A stretch of DNA of 64,000 bases, taken from the NCBI GenBank assembly GCA_023402075.1, contig JAEXCS010000044.1, positions 1-64,000 on the forward strand. The letters run 5' to 3'. Origin of the DNA: Bacillota bacterium. GTDB taxonomy: Bacteria; Bacillota; Clostridia; Oscillospirales; Oscillospiraceae. Both the position numbers and the translations under genes were made by a program. The notes beneath the pieces were generated by a model that was not told where the DNA came from, did no database searches, and saw only the letters and a list, made by a program, of their open reading frames with translations. Shown here one piece after another: positions 6,799 to 15,767 of this stretch. Each line of letters starts with the position of its first letter. Position 1 is the first letter of the stretch.

Positions 6799-8484
6799 AT
6801 GAGACGAATAAAGCGATGGGCGGCTCTGGCCCTGTCCGCCGCGCTGTGCGCCGGAATTCTAAGTGGCTGTGGCGAGGAGGAAGCGTCGTCCATTCTGCCG
6901 GTGTCCGTGGGAAACGGAGTGACCACCTTTGACCCGGCCTATGTATCCACCGATGCGGACAACACGGTGGCGCTCAGCCTTTACGAGCCGCTGATGCGCA
7001 TGACCTGCGACGGTGATGGCAGCACCACCGTGACGGAGGGCATGGCAAAATCCGTGGATGTGACAGAGAATTTTGACGGCACCGTGGTCTATACCTTCCG
7101 CCTGCGCAGCGCCCGCTGGTCTGACGGGACGGAGGTGAGCGCACAGGACTTTGTATACGCCTGGCAGCGCCTTGCAAATCCTCTGACTCTGTCTCCCAAT
7201 GCGGCGCTGCTGTCTGTGGTACAGGGCTACGACGCTGTGCGAAACGGAGGAGCCCCGGAAGAGCTGGCCGTCACCGCGAAGAACGACACCACGCTGGAGG
7301 TAGTTTTATCCGGGAAGTACGACTGGTTTTTGACCGGCGTGTGCTCTTCCCCAGCCACCGTTCCCCTGCGACAGGATGTGGTGCAGACCTTGAAAGAGCA
7401 GGCACAGGCCGCTTCCGAAACCACCGAAGAGGGCGCCGCACCCCTGAAATGGTGGTACGACCCCACCTTGCTTGTCACCAATGGAGCCTATCAGGCTTCC
7501 GCCTATCAATCCGGGAAAACGCTGGAGCTGACCCGCAGCGAGCACTATTACGGTCGGGTGAGAAACGACGGCGTGCGTATTTTCTTTGCCGGCAGCCCGG
7601 AAGCTGCTTGGGCGCTGTATGACGAGGAGACGGTGGATCTGGCATACGCCCTCCCCTATGAGCAGGCGGACACACAGATTGCCCATGGCCAGTCTCTCAC
7701 GCCGGTGCTCACCACCCACACGGTGCTGTTTAACGGGGCACAGTATCCGCTGGACGACCCCTCCTTTCGGCAGGCGCTGACCCTTGCAGTGGATCGACAG
7801 GCCGTGGCTGCCTTGGCAGGCGGCTTTGCCACCGCCGCCACTGGGCTGGTGCCCTACGGCGTGCCCGGCAGCGCGGAGGAAGACTTCCGCACCGAGGGCG
7901 GCGACCTTTTGAACTCCTCGGCAGAGGAGTATGAGAGCAACTGCGAAAAGGCAAAGCAGCTTTTGTCCGGCAGCGGCTATGACAGCGGGGCCAGCAGCTA
8001 TGTCAGAAACAGCGCTCTGGACTATCTCTATGTGGATGAAGGTCCGGCCGCGGCCATTGCCGCCGCGCTGGCAGAGCAGTGGCGCTCCGTGCTGGGACTG
8101 CGCATTCAGCCCCGGGCTGTTACCCGGGCGGAACTGTCCGATGCTTTGCGCACCGGGGAATATGCGCTGGCCGATGTGGACCTCTCCGCATCCGTCAACG
8201 ATGCGGAGACATTTCTCGCTCCGTTTTCCAGCAAGTCCGCGCTTAACACGGCGCGCTACTCCAGCGGCGCCTATGACACCCTGCTGAAAATCATTGACAG
8301 CGCTTCTGACCCGGCGGCCCGGATTGCCTGTCTCCACGACGCGGAGGTTCTCCTGCTGGAGGATGCAGCGGTTTCTCCGCTCTACACCACCGGCACGCTG
8401 TGGAAGCTGCGGGAGGGCTGGTCCGGCCTGTGTCGGGACCCGAGAGGCTGGTTCAGCTTTGCGGGCGTGGCGGCAGTTTCCTGA
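6799..8484 (+). CDS. Extracellular solute-binding lipoprotein, family 5 (oligopeptide-binding OppA type)
   Basis: 561 residues. A lipoprotein signal peptide ends in the lipobox LSGC, with Cys24 as the predicted lipid-anchored residue. The rest has the family 5 fold: an early TFDPAYVST...YEPL block, RLRSARWSDGTEVSAQDFV (typical OppA motif, residues ~100-120), and mid-protein ALTLAVDRQAV. The protein should capture peptides outside the membrane and pass them to an ABC importer. No permease or ATPase gene is adjacent and the gene has its own promoter and terminator, so it must work with a transporter encoded elsewhere or act as a sensor. Confidence 0.9.
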   Translation: MRRIKRWAALALSAALCAGILSGCGEEEASSILPVSVGNGVTTFDPAYVSTDADNTVALSLYEPLMRMTCDGDGSTTVTEGMAKSVDVTENFDGTVVYTFRLRSARWSDGTEVSAQDFVYAWQRLANPLTLSPNAALLSVVQGYDAVRNGGAPEELAVTAKNDTTLEVVLSGKYDWFLTGVCSSPATVPLRQDVVQTLKEQAQAASETTEEGAAPLKWWYDPTLLVTNGAYQASAYQSGKTLELTRSEHYYGRVRNDGVRIFFAGSPEAAWALYDEETVDLAYALPYEQADTQIAHGQSLTPVLTTHTVLFNGAQYPLDDPSFRQALTLAVDRQAVAALAGGFATAATGLVPYGVPGSAEEDFRTEGGDLLNSSAEEYESNCEKAKQLLSGSGYDSGASSYVRNSALDYLYVDEGPAAAIAAALAEQWRSVLGLRIQPRAVTRAELSDALRTGEYALADVDLSASVNDAETFLAPFSSKSALNTARYSSGAYDTLLKIIDSASDPAARIACLHDAEVLLLEDAAVSPLYTTGTLWKLREGWSGLCRDPRGWFSFAGVAAVS

Positions 8485-8513
8485 CAGGGCAGGTCTTGGA
8501 AGTATTTGATTTT

Positions 8514-8555
8514 AAAAGCGTTCGCCGCCAATTGGCGGCGAACGCTTTTTGTTAT
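8514..8555 (+). terminator. Terminator of the peptide-binding lipoprotein gene
   Basis: Perfect 16-bp stem (8514-8529 with 8534-8549), loop AATT, ending in a T-run. Confidence 0.85.
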
Positions 8556-8676
8556 CTTTTCCTGATTTTCAGGAATACCCCTCCTTGTTCTTGTGGGGTT
8601 TTTACAATTTGGTTTTGCCCTCTGTCTTTTTACTCCGGGCAGTGCTATACTGAGCGAAAAAAAGGGAGGTGACGGC

Positions 8677-9783
8677 ATGGACTCCGTCATCACGTATCGC
8701 CGAACACTGCACCGCATCCCGGAGCTGGATAACGAGCTTCCAAAAACGCTGGCCTTTGTGCAAAGTCGGCTGGAGAAACTGCGCTGTCGGCTTTCATGGC
8801 CCATCAAGGGCAGCGTCTGCGCGTTTTTTGACGCAGGAAGGCCAGAGACAGTGGCTTTTCGGGCGGATATGGACGCCCTGCCGGAGACGGAGGAGACGGG
8901 CCTTTCCTTCACCTCAGAGCATCCGGGCCAAATGCACGCCTGCGGTCACGACGGGCACACCGCCATGGCTTTGGCCTTGGCGGAATACGTCGACAATCAT
9001 CTGGACAATTTGCCCCGGAACGTGCTTTTTATTTTTCAGCCTGCGGAGGAAACCACCGGCGGCGCGCGGCTGATCTGCGAAACCGGGATTTTAGAGCGGC
9101 TGGAGGTCCACCGGATTTTTGGACTGCACCTGTGGCCCGGTCTTCCGGAGGGGACGGTGTGGGCAAAGCCCGGCCCCCAGATGGCCCGGGCCAGCCAGAT
9201 TACCGTGAACATCACCGGCGAAAGCGTCCACATCTCCCGGGCCGATCAGGGCCGGGATGCACTGCTGGCCGCTGTGGAGCTGGTGCGCCAAGTGACGGAG
9301 ACAGAGCGAAGCGCCCTGCCCTCGGAGGATCCCCGCGTTCTGCGGTTTGGCACGCTGCACTCCGGGGACGCCCGAAATGTAGTCAGCGGACACTCGGAGC
9401 TTTTAGGCTGCCTGCGCACCTTTTCCGACGCGTCTTTCGCTCTGCTGCGCCGGGAGCTGGCGGATACCTGCCGCCGGGTGGAGCGCTCCACCGGTTGCGA
9501 GGTGTCGCTTCACCTTAATGAGGGCTATCCCCCTGTGTGGAACCACGAGGGCCTGTTTGAAGCGGTGCGGCTTGGATTGGGAGAAGGCAGCGTCTCTCTT
9601 CTTTCCCACCCCGCGCTGGCGGCGGAGGATTTCGCTTTTTATCAGCAGCAAATCCCCGGCGTGTTTTTCTTTTTGGGCGCGGGAGACGTTCCCCAGCTTC
9701 ACGCAAGCACCTTTTCCTTTGACGACGAACGGATTCTGCCCAAGGGCGTGGAATTTTTAAAGAAGCTGTTGGTTTTGGCCTAA
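8677..9783 (+). CDS. M20D-family amidohydrolase (aminoacylase / hippurate hydrolase-like)
   Basis: 368 residues. The ATG at 8677 follows GGGAGGTG; the longer open frame begins in an unlikely region. Metal-site motifs of the M20D family are visible: RADMDALP, HACGHDGHTAM, FQPAEETTGGA with the catalytic Glu, FGLHLWPGLPEGT and, near the C-terminus, HASTFSFDDE. A lid/dimerisation domain lies between about 165 and 280. These cytoplasmic enzymes remove acyl groups from N-acyl amino acids or related amides. The gene follows the solute-binding lipoprotein but is separated from it by a strong terminator. Confidence 0.9.
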   Translation: MDSVITYRRTLHRIPELDNELPKTLAFVQSRLEKLRCRLSWPIKGSVCAFFDAGRPETVAFRADMDALPETEETGLSFTSEHPGQMHACGHDGHTAMALALAEYVDNHLDNLPRNVLFIFQPAEETTGGARLICETGILERLEVHRIFGLHLWPGLPEGTVWAKPGPQMARASQITVNITGESVHISRADQGRDALLAAVELVRQVTETERSALPSEDPRVLRFGTLHSGDARNVVSGHSELLGCLRTFSDASFALLRRELADTCRRVERSTGCEVSLHLNEGYPPVWNHEGLFEAVRLGLGEGSVSLLSHPALAAEDFAFYQQQIPGVFFFLGAGDVPQLHASTFSFDDERILPKGVEFLKKLLVLA

Positions 9784-9818
9784 ACCCAAGGCAGACCGTG
9801 TTTTCCGATGATAGAGCC

Positions 9819-9856
9819 AACGCGGGGCCTCTCAATGAGAGGCCCCGCGTTTTATC
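9819..9856. terminator. Terminator between the amidohydrolase and ribF
   Basis: Perfect 14-bp stem (9819-9832 with 9838-9851), loop CAATG, T-run on the plus strand. The converging minus-strand ribF operon also ends here. Confidence 0.8.
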
Positions 9857-9907
9857 TGCAAATCAAATATTGCCACCCGGAGCGTGAACCCCTCGGGTAA
9901 ACCCCTG

Positions 9908-10801
9908 CTACATCTCAAGCAAAGCTCGTACCGCTTGCGCGTCCCGTGCAATCTGAGCTTTCAGGGCCTCCAGCGAGTCAAAACGGATTTCATCCCGCAG
10001 ACGCTTATAAAATTCCAGACGAACAGTCTCGCCGTACAAATCGCCGTCAAAGTCCAGCAAAAAGGTTTCCACGGTCACGTCCGTCCCGTTTCCCACGGTA
10101 GGCCGGGTGCCTACATTGGTCACGCCTGCCAGCTCTCTGCCGTCCGCCAGGCAGGCCCTGGCGGCATAAACCCCATGGCCGGGCACCAGCACGTGGGGCG
10201 GCACGGTGAGGTTGATGGTTGGAATGCCGATGGTGCGGCCAATGCGCCGTCCGTGCTTCACCTCCTGAGACAATACGTGGGGATGTCCCAGAAATTCTGC
10301 CGCCCGCTCCATCTGCCCCAGCTCCACCAGTCGGCGGATATAGGTGGAGCTGACCTCGATGCCGCCCTGTTCCACCTTGGGAATAATATCGCAGCCAATG
10401 CCAAGCTGGGCGCATTTTTCCAGCAGAAGCTCGGGAGAGCCTTGATTCTTATGCCCGAAATGATGATCGTGCCCCGCCACCAGATGAACGGCGTGATACC
10501 GCTTCACCAGAATTTCCGTCACAAATGCATCCCACGGAGTGGTCATCATCTCCTTGTCAAAGGGCACCATCAAAACGTCTTTAATGCCAAACAGCCGCCG
10601 CAGCAGCCCCTGCCGATCCTCCGGAGAATTGATGAGCGGGCAGGGAACCCCTGTGACCACCTCTTTGGGCGGGCGGCTGAAGGTGAATACGGCGGGGACA
10701 CAGCCGCGATGAGCAGCTTCTTCCACCGCGCGGCGAAGCAGGGCGGCGTGGCCCAGGTGAACCCCGTCGAAAAAGCCCAGAGCAATCACGCGTTCTTTCA
10801 T
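9908..10801 (-). CDS. ribF: Bifunctional riboflavin kinase / FAD synthetase
   Basis: 297 residues. The N-terminal half is the FAD synthetase nucleotidyltransferase domain, with the nucleotide-binding motif GFFDGVHLGH at residues 9-18 and SSTYIRRLV around 170. The C-terminal half is the flavokinase domain, with GRTIGIPTINL, GVYAARA and GTRPTVG. The enzyme phosphorylates riboflavin to FMN and adenylates it to FAD in the cytoplasm. It is the last gene of the minus-strand translation operon, three bases after truB, the same neighbour it has in many Firmicutes. Confidence 0.96.
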   Translation of the reverse strand: MKERVIALGFFDGVHLGHAALLRRAVEEAAHRGCVPAVFTFSRPPKEVVTGVPCPLINSPEDRQGLLRRLFGIKDVLMVPFDKEMMTTPWDAFVTEILVKRYHAVHLVAGHDHHFGHKNQGSPELLLEKCAQLGIGCDIIPKVEQGGIEVSSTYIRRLVELGQMERAAEFLGHPHVLSQEVKHGRRIGRTIGIPTINLTVPPHVLVPGHGVYAARACLADGRELAGVTNVGTRPTVGNGTDVTVETFLLDFDGDLYGETVRLEFYKRLRDEIRFDSLEALKAQIARDAQAVRALLEM

Positions 10802-10804
10802 ATC

Positions 10805-11671
10805 TTACGCTCCAAAAAAGTTTTTAACGGACGTCAGCACGCCGTCTCTGGCTTGGGAGAGACAAAGGAAGTCTCCCGCCCGTCCGTATACCCGGACTGT
10901 TCCGTCGGGGCAGTCCGGGGCATTAACCGGGTTTCCGTTTCGGCATCGGTTTTCCTGCCGCTCTGTCGAGAGGTGAAAGGCGGGGTACTCTGCAAAATAC
11001 GAGTCCGTGGGCAGCAGCAGCGCCGCGCCCCGCTCCTGCGCATCAGCAAGGCTGACCGCCTGACCGATGGTAAAGCCCGCCGCCATGGTCCGCCGCAGAG
11101 AGGACATGCATCCCCCGCAGCCAAGGGCCTGCCCGATGTCGTGGCAGAGGGTGCGGATGTAGGTCCCCTTGGAGCACAGGCACCGCAGGGTAAACTCGGC
11201 GGGGCCAGTCTGCTCCAAAAGCTCCAGCTCATAAATGGTGATCGGCCGGGGCGCGCGCTCCACCTCGCCGCCCTTTCGGGCGATTTCATACAGCTTTTTT
11301 CCGCCGATTTTGATGGCGGAATACATGGGCGGGATCTGCAAAATCTCCCCCGTAAACCGGGGCAGCACCGCCGCCAGCATTTCCCGGGAAACCAACGGCT
11401 CACAGCGCTGAAGCGCTGTTCCCGTCACGTCCTGCGTGTCGGTGACAAGGCCCAGACGCAAACCCGCCACATATTCCTTTTTTCCTTTTTCCGCAAACTC
11501 CACGGCCCGGGTGGCCTGTCCCACAAAAACAGGCAGCACACCGGTTGCCATGGGGTCCAGTGTCCCGCCATGGCCCACCCGCTTCTCCTTCAGGATGCCC
11601 CGCAGCTTGGCGCATACATCCATGCTGGTCCAGTCCATGGGCTTGTCAATGATAATGATTCCGCTGGGCAT
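10805..11671 (-). CDS. truB: tRNA pseudouridine-55 synthase
   Basis: 288 residues. The N-terminal IIIIDKPMDWTS and the catalytic motif GHGGTLDPMATGVLP, with nucleophile Asp39, are those of TruB. KEYVAGLRLG, and RCLCSKGTYIRTLCHDIG around 180, complete the family signature; a short PUA-like C-terminal region follows. The enzyme makes the universal pseudouridine in the T loop of tRNA. It lies between nrnA and ribF in the operon. Confidence 0.97.
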   Translation of the reverse strand: MPSGIIIIDKPMDWTSMDVCAKLRGILKEKRVGHGGTLDPMATGVLPVFVGQATRAVEFAEKGKKEYVAGLRLGLVTDTQDVTGTALQRCEPLVSREMLAAVLPRFTGEILQIPPMYSAIKIGGKKLYEIARKGGEVERAPRPITIYELELLEQTGPAEFTLRCLCSKGTYIRTLCHDIGQALGCGGCMSSLRRTMAAGFTIGQAVSLADAQERGAALLLPTDSYFAEYPAFHLSTERQENRCRNGNPVNAPDCPDGTVRVYGRAGDFLCLSQARDGVLTSVKNFFGA

Positions 11672-11704
11672 ATCGCGCCCTCCCCATTGAAATTTGGCAA
11701 TCTG

Positions 11705-12667
11705 TCAGTCGGCAAATTTCCCGGTCGTCTTTTCTACCGCCGCCAGCATTTGCCGTCTGGCAACCGCCATGGGAGCCTCCACGGTGCAGCCCGCAGCGGC
11801 CGCATGCCCGCCGCCGCCAAGCTGGGCACAGACGGCGCTGGCATTGATCCGGGACCCGGTGCGCACGGAAAACTTCCACACGTCGGGCCGCAGCTCCCGC
11901 ATGGTAATGCCGCAGTCGCTGCCCTCAATCTGCCCGCCCAGAGAGCTTAAATCCTCCGCATCCGTCTCGTCCGCGCCAACCCGCTCCATCAGGGAGATGG
12001 GAACCTTCATCACCACGATCCGTCCGCCATCGTAAAACTCCATATTGGCCAGCATATCGCCTTCCAGCTCCAGACGCTTCCGGCTTTTGGTGCGGAAGAA
12101 CACCTGATTCACCGTTCGGTAGTCGATGCCGGTGTCCAGCAGCTCCGCCGCCACCCGATGGGTATTGGCGGTGGTGTTGCTGTATTGAAAGCAGCCCGTA
12201 TCGGTGGAAATCGCCACATACAAAGGCAGCGCCATCTCCGCCGTGACGGGGCCAAGCTCCTTTAAAATGTCGTAGATAATTTCGCCGCAGGCCCCGGCCT
12301 CGGTGCGAACCATGTTCGCCTTACCAAAGCGCCCAAAGGAAGGGTGGTGGTCAATGGCCAAATCCACCCTGCCTTTATATTGCTCGGCATTTTTGGGAAA
12401 CAGGTCCATTACCGCGATATCGGTGGACACCACATGGGTGGGAGCAAATCCCTCCGGCGCTTCATAGGGCTGCATATAGGGCGCGGTGGTGCGGGTTTTA
12501 CCGTCGTTTTCCAGCAGGTAGGCCCGCTTTCCAATCTTCCTTAGACCCGCGCACAGGGCCGCCGCGCAGCCCACCGTGTCCCCGTCCGGGCGCACATGCG
12601 TCAGAATCAGAATGTCGTCAAACTCCCGCAGCAAAGCCGCAGCCTGAGCAGCCGTCAAGTCCGTCAT
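11705..12667 (-). CDS. nrnA: DHH/DHHA1 phosphoesterase, NrnA type (nanoRNase / pAp phosphatase)
   Basis: 320 residues. The DHH domain has THVRPDGDTVG near residue 25, an Asp in STDIAVMD, IDHHPSFGRF (the DHH triad) and ISTDTGCF. The C-terminal DHHA1 domain ends with GGGGHAAAAGC. NrnA degrades 2-5-mer RNAs to mononucleotides and removes the 3' phosphate of pAp. Its start overlaps the rbfA stop by four bases, so translation is coupled. This placement between rbfA and truB is the one seen in Bacillus and Clostridia. Confidence 0.93.
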   Translation of the reverse strand: MTDLTAAQAAALLREFDDILILTHVRPDGDTVGCAAALCAGLRKIGKRAYLLENDGKTRTTAPYMQPYEAPEGFAPTHVVSTDIAVMDLFPKNAEQYKGRVDLAIDHHPSFGRFGKANMVRTEAGACGEIIYDILKELGPVTAEMALPLYVAISTDTGCFQYSNTTANTHRVAAELLDTGIDYRTVNQVFFRTKSRKRLELEGDMLANMEFYDGGRIVVMKVPISLMERVGADETDAEDLSSLGGQIEGSDCGITMRELRPDVWKFSVRTGSRINASAVCAQLGGGGHAAAAGCTVEAPMAVARRQMLAAVEKTTGKFAD

Positions 12668-13044
12668 TCCTTTTCCTCCTGCCCGTTTTGTTCCGCGTCC
12701 CTGCGTTCCACGCTGCGGAGCAGCTCTAAAATATGCGCCCCGTGGGCAATGGAATCGTCCGCCACAAATTGCAGCTCCGGCGTATAGCGCAGGCGCAGCG
12801 CGCCGCCAAGCTCCCGCCGCAGAAAGCCCGCAGCGGATTTTAAACCCTTGAGCACATCCTTTTCCTGCTCCTTATCCAACACGCTGACAAATACCTGGGC
12901 ATAGCGCAAATCCGGTGTGGTGTTCACCCGGGTAATGCTCACCATGCCCACGCCGCTGACCCGGGGGTCTTTCAGTCCGCGAAGCTGGGCCGCCAGCTCC
13001 CGCTGGATTTCCTCGTTGATGCGGCCGATGCGATTACTGGCCAT
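12664..13044 (-). CDS. rbfA: Ribosome-binding factor A
   Basis: 126 residues, single KH-like domain. The start (NRIGRINEEIQRELA), the DPRVSGVGMVSITRV segment and DLRYAQVFVSVL are characteristic of RbfA, as is the C-terminal RYTPELQFVADDSI. It helps mature the 3' end of 16S rRNA on the 30S subunit. A very stable hairpin (13103-13129) separates it from infB. Confidence 0.96.
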   Translation of the reverse strand: MASNRIGRINEEIQRELAAQLRGLKDPRVSGVGMVSITRVNTTPDLRYAQVFVSVLDKEQEKDVLKGLKSAAGFLRRELGGALRLRYTPELQFVADDSIAHGAHILELLRSVERRDAEQNGQEEKE

Positions 13045-13102
13045 AATATGCTCCTTTCCATGGGCGTCCCAGTCAGAACGCCATCCTCTGTATCAAAAGC
13101 AG

Positions 13103-13129
13103 GGGGGCGGCGGCCATGCCGCCGCCCCC
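13103..13129 (-). promoter_or_regulatory. Very stable GC hairpin between infB and rbfA
   Basis: A perfect 12-bp stem, GGGGGCGGCGGC / GCCGCCGCCCCC, with a 3-base loop. On the minus-strand transcript it is followed by CTGCTTTTG, a weak T-run, so it could be a partial terminator, or an mRNA stabiliser or processing site that tunes rbfA and downstream genes relative to infB. Confidence 0.6.
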
Positions 13130-13142
13130 TTATTTTATCCGG

Positions 13143-15563
13143 TTACCGGGGAATTTCCTCCATAGTGAACCCCTCGATAATGTCGCCCTCTCTGATGTCG
13201 TTGAACCGATCCACCGTCAGGCCGCACTCATAGTTGGTGGTGACCTCCTTGACAGTGTCCTTAAACCGCTGGAGGGAGCCAAGCTTGCCCTCGTGAATCA
13301 CGATGCCGTCCCGCACCACGCGCACACTGCAATCCCGTACCAGCTTGCCGTCCTGCACATACGCGCCCGCCACGGTGCCGATGGAAGACACCTTGTAGGT
13401 CTGGCGGATCTCCGCATGGCCCAAAACCACTTCCTTGAACTTGGGGGCCAGCATGCCCTTCATGGCCGACTCGATCTCGTCGATGCAGTCGTAAATCACG
13501 CGGTACATCCGCATATCCACGTTCTGCCGGATTGCGCCGTCTCTGGCAGCTGCGTCGGGACGGACGTTAAAGCCCACGATGATGGCGCCTGTGGAGGCAG
13601 CCAGCATCACGTCGGACTCGCTGATGGCGCCCACGCCGCCGTGGATGACCCGGACGGCCACCTCGGCGTTGCTGAGCTTTTCAAGAGACACGCGAACGGC
13701 CTCCACGCTGCCCTGCACGTCGGCCTTGACGATGAGGGCCAGCTCTTTCCGCTCACCCGCCTGAATCTGGTCAAACAGGTTCTCCAAAGACACCTTCTGC
13801 ACCGGCGCGGCAAACTTGAACTTTTCCTCTTCCTTGCGCTGCTCAACCAGCTCTCGTGCCATACGCTCGTCGGCCACCACGTTGAAGGTGCAGCCAGCGG
13901 CGGGGGCCTCGGACAGGCCCGCAATTTCCACGGGGACGGAGGGGCCGGCCTCTTCGATGCGCTGGCCCTTAGAGTTGGTCATAGTCCGCACGCGGCCAAC
14001 GCCCGTGCCGGCGATAATGGTATCGCCCTGATGCAGCGTTCCGTTTTGAACCAGAAGCGTCGCCACGGGGCCGCGGCCCTTATCCAGCCGGGCCTCAATC
14101 ACCGTGCCGGAAGCGGCGCGGTTGGGGTTGGCCTTCAGCTCCGCCATCTCGGCGGTAAGCAGCACCATTTCCAGCAGCTTGTCAATGCCGGTACGCTTTT
14201 TGGCGGAGATGGGACAGCAGATGGTTTCGCCGCCCCAGTCCTCCGTGACAAGACCGTATTCCGTCAGCTGCTGCTTAATTTTCTCGGGGTTGGCAGCAGG
14301 CTTGTCAATTTTGTTGATCGCCACCACAATGGGGATTCCGGCGGCCTTGGCATGGTTGATGGACTCCACGGTCTGGGGCATGATGCCATCGTCCGCCGCC
14401 ACCACCAGAATGGCGATGTCCGTAATCATCGCGCCGCGGGCACGCATGGAGGTAAACGCCTCGTGGCCCGGCGTATCCAGGAAGGTGATGGGCTTTCCGT
14501 CCAACTGCACCTGATAAGCGCCGATGTGCTGGGTGATTCCGCCTGCCTCGCCCTCGGCGACGGAGGTGTCGCGGATGGCGTCCAGCAGCGAGGTCTTGCC
14601 ATGGTCCACGTGTCCCATAACCACCACAACGGGGGCGCGGGAGATCAGCTCTTCTTCCTTGTCCTGATGCGTGTCAATCAACTGCTCCTCAATGGTGACG
14701 GTGACCTCGTGCTCCACCTTGCAGTTAAATTCCAGCGCCACCAAAGCGGCGGTATCATAGTCGATGATCTGGGGCAAAGAGGCCATAATGCCGCTTTTCA
14801 TCAGCACTTTAACCACTTCCGCACCGGTTTTCTTCATGCGGGAAGCAAGCTCACCCACGCTGATCTCATCGGGAATGGAAACCTTCAGAGGTGCCTTTTT
14901 GGCAATCTCCAACTGAAGGCGGCGCATTTTCTCCTGCTCATCCTGCCGCCGCTTGTTGGAAAAAGTCATGCCGGGACCGGGGCGGCGGTTGTTGTTGGGG
15001 CGAAGCTTCTGCTTTCCCGCAGGGGGCGCCTGCATCCGCCGGGCCTTGTCGGGCGCCATCTGCTCCAGCCGCTCGTCATACTTCGCCAGATTCACGTCGC
15101 CGCCCTTGCGGGTGTCCACCACCTTTTTCTGGGGGACCCGGGTAGCGGGCTGGGAAAGCACAGGCTTCGCCTGTCCTGCGGCAGGCTGGGGATTAACAGG
15201 CCGGGGCGCGGCATGAGGAACGGGAGCCGCCGCCTTCTGCACCGGAGCCGCAGACGCGGCAGGCTGCTGTTCAGGCTTCTCCGTAACAGCCTGCGCAGGC
15301 GCAGGTGCGGGGGCAGGGGCACTTTGCTCCTGCTTTGCCGGTTCCCGGTAGGTGTCGGCAAAAATTTCCTGAATTCCGGACACCTGATGAGTCTGGGTCA
15401 GGGCCTCAAACACCACCGACAGCTCTTTGTCGGTCAATGACTGCATATTGCTCTTGGGAGCCTCGCCATACTTCCCCAAAATCTCGATGATGTCCTTGTT
15501 GCTCAGGCCAAAATCCTTGGCCAGCTCCCGGACTCTGTATTTATTCGCTGCACTCGTACTCAA
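13143..15563 (-). CDS. infB: Translation initiation factor IF-2
   Basis: 806 residues from the preferred TTG start at 15563, which has GGAGGTG six bases upstream; the ATG at 15578 overlaps that Shine-Dalgarno and has none of its own. Order: IF2_N motif (KYRVRELAKDFGLSNKDIIE), a Pro/Ala/Gln-rich linker (~70-170), a second IF2_N-like segment, the G domain (GHVDHGKTSLLD, DTPGHEAF, NKIDKPAANP), then domains II, III and IV. IF-2 brings initiator tRNA to the 30S subunit and drives subunit joining. The linker is shorter than in E. coli, and the whole is a typical Firmicute size. Confidence 0.97.
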   Translation of the reverse strand: MSTSAANKYRVRELAKDFGLSNKDIIEILGKYGEAPKSNMQSLTDKELSVVFEALTQTHQVSGIQEIFADTYREPAKQEQSAPAPAPAPAQAVTEKPEQQPAASAAPVQKAAAPVPHAAPRPVNPQPAAGQAKPVLSQPATRVPQKKVVDTRKGGDVNLAKYDERLEQMAPDKARRMQAPPAGKQKLRPNNNRRPGPGMTFSNKRRQDEQEKMRRLQLEIAKKAPLKVSIPDEISVGELASRMKKTGAEVVKVLMKSGIMASLPQIIDYDTAALVALEFNCKVEHEVTVTIEEQLIDTHQDKEEELISRAPVVVVMGHVDHGKTSLLDAIRDTSVAEGEAGGITQHIGAYQVQLDGKPITFLDTPGHEAFTSMRARGAMITDIAILVVAADDGIMPQTVESINHAKAAGIPIVVAINKIDKPAANPEKIKQQLTEYGLVTEDWGGETICCPISAKKRTGIDKLLEMVLLTAEMAELKANPNRAASGTVIEARLDKGRGPVATLLVQNGTLHQGDTIIAGTGVGRVRTMTNSKGQRIEEAGPSVPVEIAGLSEAPAAGCTFNVVADERMARELVEQRKEEEKFKFAAPVQKVSLENLFDQIQAGERKELALIVKADVQGSVEAVRVSLEKLSNAEVAVRVIHGGVGAISESDVMLAASTGAIIVGFNVRPDAAARDGAIRQNVDMRMYRVIYDCIDEIESAMKGMLAPKFKEVVLGHAEIRQTYKVSSIGTVAGAYVQDGKLVRDCSVRVVRDGIVIHEGKLGSLQRFKDTVKEVTTNYECGLTVDRFNDIREGDIIEGFTMEEIPR

Positions 15564-15767
15564 TAAAGCCACCTCCATCGTTCGCTTGCGAGGGGGGACG
15601 CCGTCTCCTCTCTGCGGCCCGTACCGCCTTCCTTGGCGGGTGGGTCAGGGCACGTCTCCGGAGGATTGCCGCCGAAAACGCAATATATCTTTCGCCGCCG
15701 TGCGGCGAAGCAAAGGGAGCGTCGCCCTCTGCTAACCCCCCGGAACGGGGGAGTATGCTCAGTCGTA
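15564..15767 (-). promoter_or_regulatory. Structured leader between ylxQ and infB
   Basis: A ~190-base gap inside an otherwise tight operon. It contains hairpins at about 15688-15708 (TTCGCCGCC / TGCGGCGAA) and 15737-15752 (CCCCC / GGGGG), but no clear promoter hexamers on the minus strand. Role unknown; candidate processing or attenuation site upstream of infB. Confidence 0.4.

Noticed and set aside
9884..11950. A 688-residue plus-strand open frame
   Set aside because: It is antisense to ribF, truB and nrnA, whose motifs are unambiguous; long antisense frames are common at this GC content.
13116..15440. A 774-residue plus-strand open frame
   Set aside because: It is the shadow of infB on the other strand; no family features.
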